A stretch of DNA of 64,000 nt from Saururus chinensis (GCA_035235625.1 CP141140.1:47859351-47923350); one strand, 5' to 3'; shown: positions 23,001 to 30,428, counted from the first letter of the stretch. Notes: generated by a model not told the origin, from the letters alone. Translations and numbers: made by a program.

Positions 23001-25930
23001 AGGGGAAGATATGTTGGGTCCATACTTATGTGGAGCACATATCTCAAGTATAGGGAGCCTACACCATATAGGTTTGTTATCTCCTTCCTAGTAATTCAAA
23101 TGACTCATACTTTCCAAAATTGAAGGGTCTGTTTTTGTAAAAAGTCAAAAGTTTTTAAAAAATATGATCAGCTTTCAAGTCAGTGGTGCTTGTTAAAAAC
23201 AAAATTGAAGCCTTTTTGCAATTGGAAGGAGAGAGCTCTTTTGGAAGAGAAGAAGACGCAAAAAAAGAAAGAGGGTCATTTTCTTCAGCTAAAGAACTTA
23301 GAAGAAATTCAAGAAGGATTCTGTTCGTGGTAACCCTTTTCTATTTTACCTTGTTTTCCATTACTTAGTGAGAAAGCAAGCATACTAAAAAAAGGGTTTT
23401 GCTTTGATGGTCTAAGCAATAGAAAATGTAATATCATGATGGATGAGTGTGGAAGATTAATATAACTTAGGTCCCATTTCCCACTTCACAGTGAAGGGCT
23501 GTAAACGTAAATCTTATATGTCTCCTAAGTGGTTGATGTTATGCTTCTTATAACACTTGATCTTGAGGAAATTCCACGAGAACATATTTAAATATGCAAT
23601 CTTTTGGCTGGCACAAATGAGCGAACGAAGAAGGCTTTCCCAACAATTACCTTCTAAAAACCATTTTTATTGTTAATTCAGACTCAAAGATGTCTTTTCC
23701 AAAAGCTGAACATTACAAATTCGTCAAGGAAACTTTTCACTCAACTGTCAAGTATATAATGTTATAATAAACTAGGAAAAAAGCATAAAAATTGATAAAG
23801 ACATCTACAAGAACGATTAATGCAGCCAATACCTTTCTTCATACATTCGGCGATATCATTTGAACTAAAAAGTTCCTCTTCACCCCTCCGATCAACCATC
23901 ACTTTTCTGTAATCTTCTAACATTAATGGAGCCAAAGCCTTGGTTGGATACTGTACTCAACATATAAAAACACCACATAAATAGGCATATTTCAATTCAA
24001 AAGAATATAAATATCAAATTCTTATTCCAATTTAATATAAGATACTGAAGCAGGAAGTCCAATAAGTCTAGCATGTAAATAGCACAATGCCAATCCCATA
24101 GCAAAATTGACAAGAACAAGACTACTTAATATTGAAAGCACTCGTGAAACCAAAAAAAATCATGGAAATCATATGAAAGGCTGGACAGAGCATGAGTCTA
24201 TGAGAAACACATGACGAGAACCAACAGGGTTTCATGGAATGGCCAGGACCACGCCTTAGGAAGCAGACATCCTAATCCCCACTCCATTGGCCACCAACAC
24301 AGGATAATATCCTGATTTACCCGGTGCGAATGATATGTAGGCCTTGTATGTGCCAAAAGGGGTTTGGCAGCAGGACACGGTGCCCTAAGAGGCCAGTTGC
24401 CCAGACACTTAAGACTCGGACACCCCTTATTATAAAAAAATAATGACAATCAATGTAAACATATGCAAGAGTAGTATCTACATAGCTGACCTAGTTAACT
24501 GGGATATGATGACGTTGACAACGATGGGGAAGAGAGGAGGAGGAACAAAAGAGCAGCATGGACAAATAAAGCTATCCAAATACTTCCCCATACACGGTGC
24601 ACCATCAAAGTTAAACTCAGACAGCATAAGAAAAAAAATTACATATATTCTTACTACCAGAATACATAAACAGGTCATAAGTAACCCAGCAAAGAAGCTA
24701 TAAGGGCGTCCAGTCAAAAATTGGAGAAATGCCCACTAGCCTCAAATCATATTAACAAATTTTGCAAAAAATTGGCGAAATTTTGCTATTTTTCGCAAAA
24801 TGGGCCTGAACCGAAAATTATTTTGAAATTTTGTCCATTTCGCTAATTTTTTGTAATTTCAAAAATTTCACAAAATTTACATTATCTGCAGGTTATTTTC
24901 GAGCATTTACATTTTAGGCAGGTAATTTTCTGATTTTAATGTTTTTGGAAGGATAATTTTTCTTTTTTTACGCTCAAGGCAAGATAATTTTAGATATTTT
25001 TTAAGGTTTGGGCAATTTATTTTTAAGTTTTTACATTTAAGGCAGTTCTTTTTTGCGTCTCCCTTATTCCTTATAGTTTTTCCTCCACCTCCTTCTTTTC
25101 TTCTTTTTACAGTTCGAAGCTTTCACAAAAAATTTCCCAAAACAAAATGAACAGAACCCTAAATGAACCCTCACCAAAACAAACCAAAATGCCGACTTTG
25201 TTACTATGGCCTCAATTCCTACATTTAGGCCGATTTGACATCCAGAAACACTTCTGAGGTCAGTATCCACACCAATTTAGTTTTGTAACAGCAAAAAAAA
25301 TCGGAACCTCCTCTCCCCTCCTGATCCCAGAGGAGACAGAAGAAGTCAACCAACTTTGCTAGAATCCAATTTCCCAGTTATAACAAATAATAGAAACCAC
25401 TAGAATCAACAAAACATTAAAATTGGTGCTGAAGAACGAGAATAAGAACGTTTATACCGTCATATAGATGGGGCCACGATATCCGCAGACCTCCGTGAAG
25501 TAGGGCAGTGCTCCCACATGATCCAAATGGCTGTAAGCATATAAAACTCCCCCGAATTTAAATTTCAAATAGTAGAAAGAAAGTTCAAATAAAAAAGGCA
25601 TCGAAGAATGAGTTCAAATGAGTGTTTACAAGTGGGTGATGATGATGCAGGTGAGGGCAGAGGTAAAATCTCCAGAGGAGGACGATGGGTCGAGCAGGCG
25701 GGAGAAATCAGGGTAGCGACGGTGGTCGAGGTAGCCCATGTGCATGCCGCAGTCGAACATGATCCGCTTCCCGCCGATGGAGACCACCACGCAGCTCTTC
25801 CCCACCTCTTGACCCGCACCTTAAGAAAAAGAAAGAGACGAAAATGGGTAATGAACTGTGACGAATGAGAGAGAAATAGAAGCATGAGAGAGACAGAGAG
25901 GAGACCAAGGACGAGTGTTTCGATCGCCAT
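7940..25930 (-). CDS. CPSF73-II: CPSF73-II / INTS11 homologue, exons 1-8 (5' part of gene)
   Basis: Plant homologue of Integrator subunit 11 and of cleavage/polyadenylation factor CPSF73-II, a nuclear metallo-beta-lactamase/beta-CASP endonuclease that cuts RNA 3' ends. Eight exons (25930-25906, 25819-25630, 25530-25458, 23950-23833, 19203-19130, 11974-11838, 8232-8169, 8005-7940) total 747 nt and join in frame into 249 codons without a stop. The protein starts [18 protein letters not shown]. Zn-site residues are all there: D31 (FDCGMH), H71-x-H73-x-D75-H76 (THFHLDH), H160 (YYAGH) and D181 (YTGDYN). The region entering the beta-CASP domain follows ([30 protein letters not shown]). All junctions are GT-AG. 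The family is about 600 residues long, so the C-terminal 60 percent lies left of the window. The frame is clean although the introns are full of transposons, so the gene looks functional. An intron total above 25 kb is notable. Confidence 0.95.
8169..8232 (-). CDS. CPSF73-II: CPSF73-II exon 7
   Basis: Acceptor TTCTGCAG, donor GTATGT. Completes E206 and encodes [20 protein letters not shown] and A227, matching the conserved ITESTY-x-T-x-R-DSK block of INTS11 proteins. Confidence 0.95.
8233..9689. other. intron 6 of CPSF73-II, part without recognised element
   Basis: AT-rich intronic DNA. Short words such as AGATCTCTACAAATCT recur with variations around 9110-9290 and 9560-9600, which may mark an old decayed element. 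No coding frame and no clear terminal repeats were seen. Confidence 0.5.
9690..10450 (-). mobile_element. LINE fossil (C-terminal end of reverse transcriptase ORF)
   Basis: On the minus strand, scattered frames match in order the tail of plant LINE ORF2. They are IDYMECNF (about 10400), VGGW-VEVE (about 10260), [19 protein letters not shown] (about 10110-10170), [10 protein letters not shown] and GKLREG-FSWFNHV (about 9945-10070), and VRKD and YVAYPHKMG (about 9790-9880). These correspond to the familiar EYMEC, LKGKFYKTTVRPAMLYG, EKMRE-RLRWFGHV and VADP blocks. Frames shift repeatedly and stops are frequent, so the copy is long dead. The 5' part of the LINE is not seen. Confidence 0.82.
10451..11837. 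other. intron 6 DNA with a possible LTR-like stretch
   Basis: The middle (about 10600-11480) contains repeated GATCGATC words (10785-10825), a TATA-box-like CTATAAATAG at 10936-10945 and a leader-like T-rich stretch. This resembles the layout of a copia LTR reading left to right. I found no matching ends and no target duplication, so this is only suggestive. Confidence 0.3.
11838..11974 (-). CDS. CPSF73-II: CPSF73-II exon 6
   Basis: Acceptor TTTCAAG, donor GTATGA. Encodes [20 protein letters not shown], then [20 protein letters not shown] and DLLIT (residues 161-205), with motif-4 ligand D181 in YTGDYN. It is separated from exon 5 by a 7.2-kb intron full of mobile elements. Confidence 0.95.
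11975..12800. other. intron 5 of CPSF73-II, distal part
   Basis: AT-rich intronic DNA with no recognisable exon, element or repeat. Confidence 0.5.
12801..13111 (+). repeat. 5' LTR of element 3
   Basis: Left member of the direct-repeat pair. It ends ...TACAACATCA at 13111, and GTATCAGAGC follows as a primer-site relic. The left limit is approximate. Confidence 0.7.
13520..14480 (-). mobile_element. inverted retroelement segment inside element 3
   Basis: This part reads on the minus strand, opposite to the LTRs around it. It contains a retropepsin-like block ([22 protein letters not shown]) that has a forward-reading counterpart at about 15895-16070. It is either an insertion of a related copy or an internal inversion. 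It is broken. Confidence 0.6.
14250..14276. repeat. GGTAAT hexanucleotide microsatellite
   Basis: About four copies of GGTAAT in a row in the inverted segment of element 3. Confidence 0.8.
16349..16665 (+). repeat. 3' LTR of element 3
   Basis: Right member of the direct-repeat pair. It begins near TCATGACATGCCTTAGG after the purine tract and ends ...TACAACATCA. No clear target-site duplication is seen outside it. Confidence 0.7.
16666..18011. other. intron 5 DNA
   Basis: AT-rich intronic DNA. Around 17575-17830 there are GTGAGGCA/TGAGGC words of a type common in degraded plant hAT-like elements, but I could not define ends. No exon was seen. Confidence 0.4.
18012..18860. mobile_element. TIR element (Tourist/Harbinger-like ends) filled with a triplet array
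   Basis: Inverted ends GGGTCTGTTTGGATTAGTG (left) and, reading inward from the right, GGGTCTATTTGGATTGGTG bound an 849-bp unit. Purine-rich arms follow inside each end (GAAGAAAAGGAAATG on the left and its pyrimidine complement on the right). GGGTCTGTTTGG ends are typical of PIF/Harbinger Tourist-type MITEs. The flanking triplets are CAA and TAA, close to but not a perfect TWA duplication. The interior holds an interrupted ACC/CAC array. Confidence 0.65.
18204..18718. repeat. degenerate ACC/CAC trinucleotide array (about 515 bp)
   Basis: Almost pure CAC/ACC/GCC/ACT triplets with interruptions. Long open frames on both strands here (Pro/Thr/His-rich forward, Gly/Val/Ser-rich reverse) are produced by the triplet repeat and are not genes. 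Confidence 0.93.
19130..19203 (-). CDS. CPSF73-II: CPSF73-II exon 5
   Basis: Acceptor CATGTCAG, donor GTAAGA. Encodes [20 protein letters not shown] and YYAGH (residues 136-160). H160 is the motif-3 Zn ligand and is the last residue of the exon. Confidence 0.94.
19204..21707. other. intron 4 of CPSF73-II, proximal part
   Basis: Intronic DNA. Around 20120-20245 there are imperfect palindromes built on GAGATATATCTC and ATATTGGCAATATATATGAG, probably a decayed MITE. Nothing else was recognised, and the open frames in this stretch have no family resemblance. Confidence 0.4.
21705..22051 (+). mobile_element. LTR-like fragment, same family as 28016-28350
   Basis: It shares TTGTGCACG near its start with the solo LTR at 28016-28350. 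Near its end it shares CACTGCGTAGAACTCCT (there CCCTGCGTAATTCTCCT) and the terminal GCACATCA. No matching target duplication is seen, so it may be truncated or diverged at one end. Confidence 0.6.
22208..22471 (+). mobile_element. small solo LTR with 5-bp TSD
   Basis: 264 bp running from TGTTGTCACC to CCTACATCA, flanked by GCATG on both sides (22203-22207 and 22472-22476). A TATA-like TCTATATATTTTG and a pyrimidine-rich downstream part fit an LTR reading left to right. Confidence 0.85.
22485..23100 (+). mobile_element. Ty1/copia fossil: RNase H end and start of 3' LTR
   Basis: Short frames match the end of copia pol, namely a VALSS-type RNase H block (about 22620-22660), KACNKL, FLSELG (about 22700-22720) and KHINM (about 22800). 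These equate to the family's VALSTTEAEY, SELGL and KHIDV blocks. A purine tract (AAGAAGGGGAAGATA, about 22998) and a TGTTGGG start of an LTR-like stretch follow at 23013. It is a broken fragment and the rest of the element is absent. Confidence 0.7.
23101..23832. other. intron 4 of CPSF73-II, distal part
   Basis: Intronic DNA adjoining exon 4. I recognise no element in it. Confidence 0.4.
23833..23950 (-). CDS. CPSF73-II: CPSF73-II exon 4
   Basis: Acceptor GAGTACAG, donor GTATTG. Encodes [20 protein letters not shown], then [19 protein letters not shown] (residues 97-135), a highly conserved stretch in plant CPSF73-II. It is separated from exon 3 by 1.5 kb and from exon 5 by 4.6 kb. Confidence 0.95.
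23951..25457. other. intron 3 of CPSF73-II
   Basis: 1507 bp. At 24740-24880 there is a self-complementary-looking stretch of GCGAAATTTTGC/GCAAAATTTCGC-type words, perhaps a decayed MITE. At 24200-24440 there is a GC-richer block with no recognised identity. No exon is needed or seen: exons 3 and 4 join in phase without it. Confidence 0.5.
25458..25530 (-). CDS. CPSF73-II: CPSF73-II exon 3
   Basis: Acceptor GCTTACAG, donor GTATAA. Encodes the end of F72, then [17 protein letters not shown] and PIYMT (to T96). It supplies H73, D75 and H76 of the HxHxDH signature and ends in phase 0. Confidence 0.95.
25630..25819 (-). CDS. CPSF73-II: CPSF73-II exon 2
   Basis: Acceptor TTAAG, donor GTAAAC. Encodes residues 9-72, from [19 protein letters not shown] through [18 protein letters not shown] to CIIITHF. 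It is strongly GC-rich at third positions, unlike exons 4-8. A short Ser run (DPSSSSGD, about residues 52-59) lies in a loop that varies in the family. The exon ends inside the Zn-binding motif, splitting codon F72. Confidence 0.95.
25906..25930 (-). CDS. CPSF73-II: CPSF73-II exon 1 (start codon)
   Basis: Encodes MAIETLVL plus the first base of G9. The ATG lies in a good context (GCAATGGCG) and is the family's usual start: plant homologues also begin MAI-x-x-LVLGAGQE. Donor GTCTCC follows. Intron 1 is 86 bp. Confidence 0.92.
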
Positions 25931-26150
25931 TGCTGAGAAGACGGGAGGATGGATGTGTACTCGAATGCATCTGAAGAAACGAGAACCCTACCGAAAACCC
26001 GCGCGCGAAAGGTTTACGGTTTGATAGTGCCGCTCGCAGCGTCGTCGCCCGCATGACGCTCGCATTGACGGATCGATCAAAATTTTGTGGAAATTTGGGT
26101 AACCACGGTTTAAAGTTTAAACACTCAAAATTCATTAATTACGAGAAAAA
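25931..26150 (-). promoter_or_regulatory. probable 5' UTR and core promoter region of CPSF73-II
   Basis: The region directly upstream of the start codon is CpG-rich at 25990-26070 (GCGCGCG, CGTCGTCGCCCGC) and is the only non-repeat sequence between the gene and the fold-back element that begins near 26150. I see no clear TATA box. The transcription start cannot be placed from sequence alone. Confidence 0.4.
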
Positions 26151-26500
26151 GTTTAGGAAAATTTATTTAAATAATAATTAAATAATAATAATTACCGTTT
26201 TGGACCACGTAGGCGCCAGCCAAGCAGGCTGGTGCCTGTGTGGCTTTTTTTTTATTTTTTTAGTCCTTTAAAATGACAAAATCGTGTCAAGTCTTTTAAA
26301 ACGTGACCCAATTTCATCCTTTAGAAGGAAGAAATCAACTTAAACCTGATTTTGTCAACTAAAAAAAAAGCCATGTAGGCGCCAGCTGCTTGGCTGGCGC
26401 CTGCGTGGCAAAAAGGAACACCACTTTGGGAAATATTTCCCAAAGTGGTCTAAAACGGTAATTTTTATTATTATTATTTAAATAATTTCCCCAAAAGTTT
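26150..26500. mobile_element. fold-back (long inverted repeat) element
   Basis: Two inverted arms. The left (about 26150-26250) contains TTATTTAAATAATAAT, TTACCGTTTTGGACCAC, GTAGGCGCCAGCCAAGCAGG and a T run. The right (about 26355-26500) is its reverse complement with an extra hairpin. Each arm also contains its own GGCGCC hairpin (26209-26233 and 26378-26401). It carries no coding sequence. It resembles a non-autonomous fold-back MITE, family not recognised. Confidence 0.75.
26420..26449. repeat. perfect 30-bp palindrome
   Basis: ACCACTTTGGGAAAT followed directly by its exact reverse complement, with no spacer. It lies in the right arm of the fold-back element and would extrude as a hairpin. 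Confidence 0.97.
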
Positions 26501-26569
26501 ATATAAAAAATTATTTAAATAATAATTAAAAAATATTTATTGGATCATATTTCTCAAAATGGTGTTAGT

Positions 26570-26885
26570 TTTTGTCACACAGACACTGTGGTGTTACTTT
26601 TATGTTTAAGTTAATTTTGTCATTCTAAACGATGAAATCGATTTAACGATTTATAAGATTTAATTTAATTTTGTCCTTTAGAATGGTAAAATCACCTTAG
26701 GGCGATTTCGTCCTTCTAAATGACGAAATTGTCATATATAGTGATTTTGTCCCTTAGAAGGATAAAATCACCTTATATAGTGATTTCGTCCTTTACATAA
26801 CTTTGCAACTCGAGAATGACATAAGTGGCTTATGTACTAATTTTGTCCTTTTAATGGACAAAATCAAATTAAATTTTTTTTAAAA
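26570..26885. repeat. run of degenerate hairpin units (GATTTTGTCCTT type)
   Basis: At least five imperfect inverted units, each of the form GATTTYGTCCTTYTAG followed by its complement AAGGAYAAAATC, at roughly 40-60 bp spacing with linkers such as ACCTTATATAGT. Single units also occur inside the fold-back element (26260-26370), so the two belong to one repeat complex. Confidence 0.75.
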
Positions 26886-27196
26886 GACTATTTTAAACTA
26901 ACTTTAACCCTTGTCCCTGTTCATTCATTCCACATATTTTATGCATAACAAACATAATATTAAAGTTATTTACATCAATTAATAAAAATAAACATAAAAT
27001 AGAAATATTTATCAAATACACCTTCTGTCTTATTTTAATAGCTCCAATAGAAAAAAATCATATTCTATATTAATTGCTCCATTCCATCCAATTTAAACCT
27101 TAAGAGCTCTACGGTGCTTCTCACTATGGAAAAATAACATCGTAAAACAACTCAAAAACATGCTACCATTTTTCATGGGCTTGTCTCTGGATTACC

Positions 27197-27420
27197 ATCT
27201 TTGGCCTCACCGTGTACGAGCCGCTCCTCCACCAAACCCTCACCGTGATGCCCTCCAGCTCTGTCTACACCATCTTTGTTGTCGACGATACCATGACCAC
27301 GCTGGTCCTGCACATCTCATCGTACACCCCCTGGAACTCGTCCAGCACCTACCCCACCACCTCCTCTCTCCTTACCCCCACCACTACCTTCACCAACGCG
27401 GCAGCGCCAACACCAGATGG
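27197..27420 (+). pseudogene. unrecognised coding-like fragment inside the TIR unit
   Basis: A forward frame reading LTVYEPLLHQTLTVMPSSSV, YTIFVVDDTMTTLVLHIS and so on has C or G at most third positions, as a real GC-rich plant exon would. I cannot name the family. It precedes the PUB17-like piece and may be part of the same or another captured gene. Confidence 0.35.
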
Positions 27421-27524
27421 TGGAGCCCACCCCTGGCCGCCGCCTCCCCAAGGGAACTTCCTGCAAGAAAAGGCAATCGGAAGGAACCGCCCCGCTCCCC
27501 ACTTGGCCGCTCCACTTCCTCCTC

Positions 27525-28540
27525 TACTGTCAGACTATTGCACTTCCCTCCTCGCCCGCAACATCTCCTCCTCCAGCCCCCCCAACTCCCGCCCCCTCTA
27601 GCGCCGCAATTCCCACTCCATCGTTCGCAAGGACAAGCTCCTCTCCCTCCTCTTTGAGAAGCTTTTACCAAAGCCTTCCGCCCACCGTCCCCTCTCTACA
27701 TTCACTACCCTCTGCCTCCAGGAGATCCTCATCGTCTTGCAGAAAATGAGAGCTCTCATAGACGACCTCTACAATAAAAGCAGGCTTTGGTTGCTCGTCT
27801 AGACCGAGTCCATCTCCAACACTTTCCATGAAGATGAGGTCGAGCTATCGACCATTCTCAACATTCTTCTCGTCGCTGATCTCCCTAGCTCTCTCTGAGG
27901 ACATTAGGGACCAGGTGTTGCTCATGAAGAGCAAGTACTGGAGGCATGTTGACCCCAATGACATGGCCCTCCGATCTAAGGTCCTTGTCATCATTGACGA
28001 CATCGAGCGCTAGGTTGTTGTGCACGATTGTGCATGCACGATGATCATACTCTCTCTTTTATTATTTTATGGCATTGAACTATTTATTTGTTATTGTAAT
28101 ACTTTATTATCGTACTGTGTTAGTGGCCCGGGATAGCCGACCCACTAACTGGGTTATTTTGTAAGAACCGGACCGGTCTGGTTCAGGTGGTCCTGTTCCC
28201 TAGGTGGTCGTCTCCTATATGGGGCGGCCTTTGCTTTTGGTTGGAGTTTATGCAAGTATAGAATTCCAGTTTCTCCCCTTTCTTCATTACTTCTCCCCTT
28301 TCCCTGCGTAATTCTCCTAGATATCGATCGTGCTTGCATCAAGCACATCATAGGTCGTCCCCGAACACCGCCGCCTCTCGGATATCTTCCAGCAAGTTAA
28401 GCTCCACGGCTCCAGAGCTTGCCAGACATAGATGAAGAACCTAAAGTCTGAGCTGGATGGCCAGGCGATCCCAGACAAACCAATGGCCACCATTGCGACA
28501 CTCACTGGGCTCGTGCAATATGCCAAATGAGTGCTGTTTG
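27525..28540 (+). pseudogene. PUB17-like U-box E3 ligase gene fragment (N-terminal UND region)
   Basis: Frames match in order the N-terminal U-box-N-terminal (UND) region of PUB17/ACRE276-type plant ubiquitin ligases. They are SIVRKDKLLSLLFEKLL, then LCLQEILIVLQKMRALID, KSRLWLLVQTESISNTFHED (its seventh-last residue position varies), then SEDIRDQVLLMKSKYWRH and VDPNDMALRSK. After the inserted solo LTR come LKSELDGQAIPDKPMATIAT and LTGLVQYAK-VLFGAST. It is a dead host-gene fragment, with in-frame stops (TAG in the WLLV-TES stretch near 27800, TAG near 28408, TGA near 28529), a frame change near 27893, and no U-box or armadillo repeats. Intact family members are about 700 residues, of which about 230 are represented. 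It sits inside the Stowaway-like TIR unit. Confidence 0.75.
28016..28350 (+). mobile_element. solo LTR inserted in the PUB17-like fragment
   Basis: 335 bp from TGTTGTGCAC to GCACATCA (inverted ends with one mismatch), flanked by TAGGT at 28011-28015 and 28351-28355. The U-box-type frame continues on the other side. It shares start and end words with the LTR-like piece at 21705-22051. It is younger than the gene fragment it interrupts. Confidence 0.88.
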
Positions 28541-28634
28541 GGGCCTCGACCCCCCGCACACCCCGCAACTCTGACGCTATGGAGCCACCCACAGAGGTTG
28601 TCGTCCTACCAAACTCCGGTGCCCAATATAGGTT

Positions 28635-28772
28635 TTACTTCCATGATTGGAGGGCGAGCTTTGCAGATGGGAAGGATGGCTCGCTGAAGTCGAGGAGGAC
28701 GTGAGCATGGTTGATGAAGAAGCCATCGTCGGAGAGGCGGTAAAGGGCGAAGAGGGGCTTGGATGACTCCCC
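28635..28772 (-). pseudogene. unrecognised 45-residue coding-like fragment, minus strand
   Basis: Minus-strand frame GESSKPLFALYRLSDDGFFI, NHAHVLLDFSEPSFPSAKLA, LQSWK, then TAA. Nearly all codons end in C, T or G with strong C preference, the pattern of a true GC3-rich exon, while the plus strand reads poorly. I do not recognise the family. Upstream sequence (to about 28828) continues coding-like in a shifted frame. It is probably a second captured fragment in the TIR unit, opposite in direction to the PUB17-like piece. Confidence 0.5.
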
Positions 28773-29054
28773 ATGTACTTGGAGTCGTGGAAGGCTCCCG
28801 ACCTGGGTTCACAAATCACAGCAGGCAAATAAGCAATAGTGGGCTTGGCAGAGAGATAGGCATCACTTAGTCCTACTGAACACGAAGATGCGGGAGTTTT
28901 ATTATAGTTATATTTACGTGAGACTTAATATACAATAAAAATTATAAAAATGAGAAATGGAGCTATTAAAATAGGACGGAGGGAGTATATTACATCACAT
29001 GTTAATAAAATGTTTGTTTAAAAAAAACATATAACAAAGCTAATACACTCAATG

Positions 29055-29450
29055 TCACAATCTCCTACGTCCTTGACCTCAACCTCGACGGTGTTGTATG
29101 AGCTCCTCCTCATGATCTGCCTGCTCCGATTCTAGCTCTTGCTCCGGATGTGGCTCTGGCTCTGGTTCATCATAAGTAATAGATGGCTCAACACGAGCTG
29201 GCCGATATCATCTATGATATAAAATCGAATCTGGCTGAGCTACATGTGTAGTGACCGGAAATGATGAATGGGGAGGAGAGCTATGCACTGCTAATGAAGA
29301 TGGAATATCATGAAATGAATCATCAATAGGATAATGTGTATGAATGTCTGTAATCACCAACTGAAGCAGTGGCAAGCTATGAAAGACATCATCATGATCC
29401 CTAAGCATCGATTGACATGATGCTAACAAGTCCTCCCCGATGTATAGGTG
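29055..29450 (-). pseudogene. C-terminal tail of the MULE1 PMD protein
   Basis: Minus-strand frame with LPLLQLVITDIHTHYPIDDS, followed by EPEPEPHPEQELESEQADHE and QGRRRL and then TGA at 29055-29057. It is an acidic Glu/Pro stretch ending in a short Arg/Gly-rich tail, the usual end of these transposon-borne proteins. The same LPLLQLVITDIH block recurs in MULE2 at about 41220-41270. Intervening sequence to the PMD (29450-30429) contains intron-like AT-rich stretches and further short conserved pieces. Confidence 0.7.
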
Positions 29451-30428
29451 TTAATTGCATCAGTTAAATGCCCATGTGTACGTCGCACTAAACGAACCTA
29501 TAAAAAAATAAATTAAAGATTAGATAACTTATAAATAAGAAATAAGAAAATAATATTATACAATTAACAAAGTTATACTTACCAAAGCTGCCTCAGACAC
29601 ACCCCTAGGCTGATATGACATCTCCTCCACATCATCGTGTGGTAAAATATATCATTGTGTAATCGGTAAATACCATTGCATATATGTGCTACGAACATCT
29701 CACGATGTTGTAGTCATCTCCCCATGGATAATAGTGACTCTCCTATCCTCCCATCAAGCGATATATGATACATGATGTGTAGCCCAATCCGTAATATGGC
29801 GGCCTTATCAAGTTATGCGATGGACAAACTCGACAATAGAAGGTGGGACCACTTACTCCAGGTTAAACTGGAGCATTACACGATCTGGCACATACATCTC
29901 TACAATCTTGTAACATATCAATGACATTCACAATAGCCACACTTCCTGACCATCGGTGCATATAGGAGGTAACGCAGCCAATATTTCCAGTAAATACGAC
30001 TGCCAAGTAACCTATACAATATATCAAGATAATTAAGTTTAAATAAAATTACATATTTTATAATCATAACAAAAAAAGTTCAACATAAAATAAAATTACT
30101 TGATAGGGCCGATGGTGGTCTAACTCCCCTCTATATAATCGAATGACTCCTTGTGGATTTTTTGTTCTCCTTTTCCGAACATTCCACCTTAAGGAGTTAA
30201 AATTTAAAAATAAGTCCAGCATAAGTAAATAAAACCTTCCTACAAAAATTTAATTATTAAAAATAAATATCCCCTACCTCGCTCCTAATGGAGCACCCTT
30301 GACTAAGTGATGACCCATCTCAATACTTGGTCGACTGATGTGTAAATGCTCCCATGACCATAACTATGTCACAGCATATGATTAAAGTTATTAAAAAAAA
30401 GTAAAAAATTATACGTGCAAAAACATAT

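Larger units (their letters stand above)
27017..28987. mobile_element. Stowaway/mariner-like TIR unit carrying gene fragments
   Basis: Inverted ends 27019-27045 and 28959-28985 match at 23 of 27 positions (CTTATTTTAATAGCTCC is shared nearly intact), and TA lies outside each end (27017-27018, 28986-28987). The right end reads inward CTCCCTCCGTCC, the classic Stowaway terminus. The 1.97-kb interior is GC-rich and holds a PUB17-like gene fragment, other coding-like pieces and a nested solo LTR, but no transposase. It is best read as a non-autonomous mariner-type element that captured host sequence. Chance flanking by two separate MITE remnants is the alternative. Confidence 0.6.

Noticed and set aside
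24198-24449. GC-richer block with a minus-strand frame in intron 3, considered as an extra exon or SINE
   Set aside because: Exons 3 and 4 join in phase without it, the frame resembles no CPSF73-II sequence, and I could not find Pol III boxes or a poly-A end.
25565-25930. A 121-codon minus-strand frame starting MAIETLVLG
   Set aside because: Only the first eight to nine residues are real. It reads through intron 1 and then runs out of frame with the conserved exon 2, so the spliced model replaces it.
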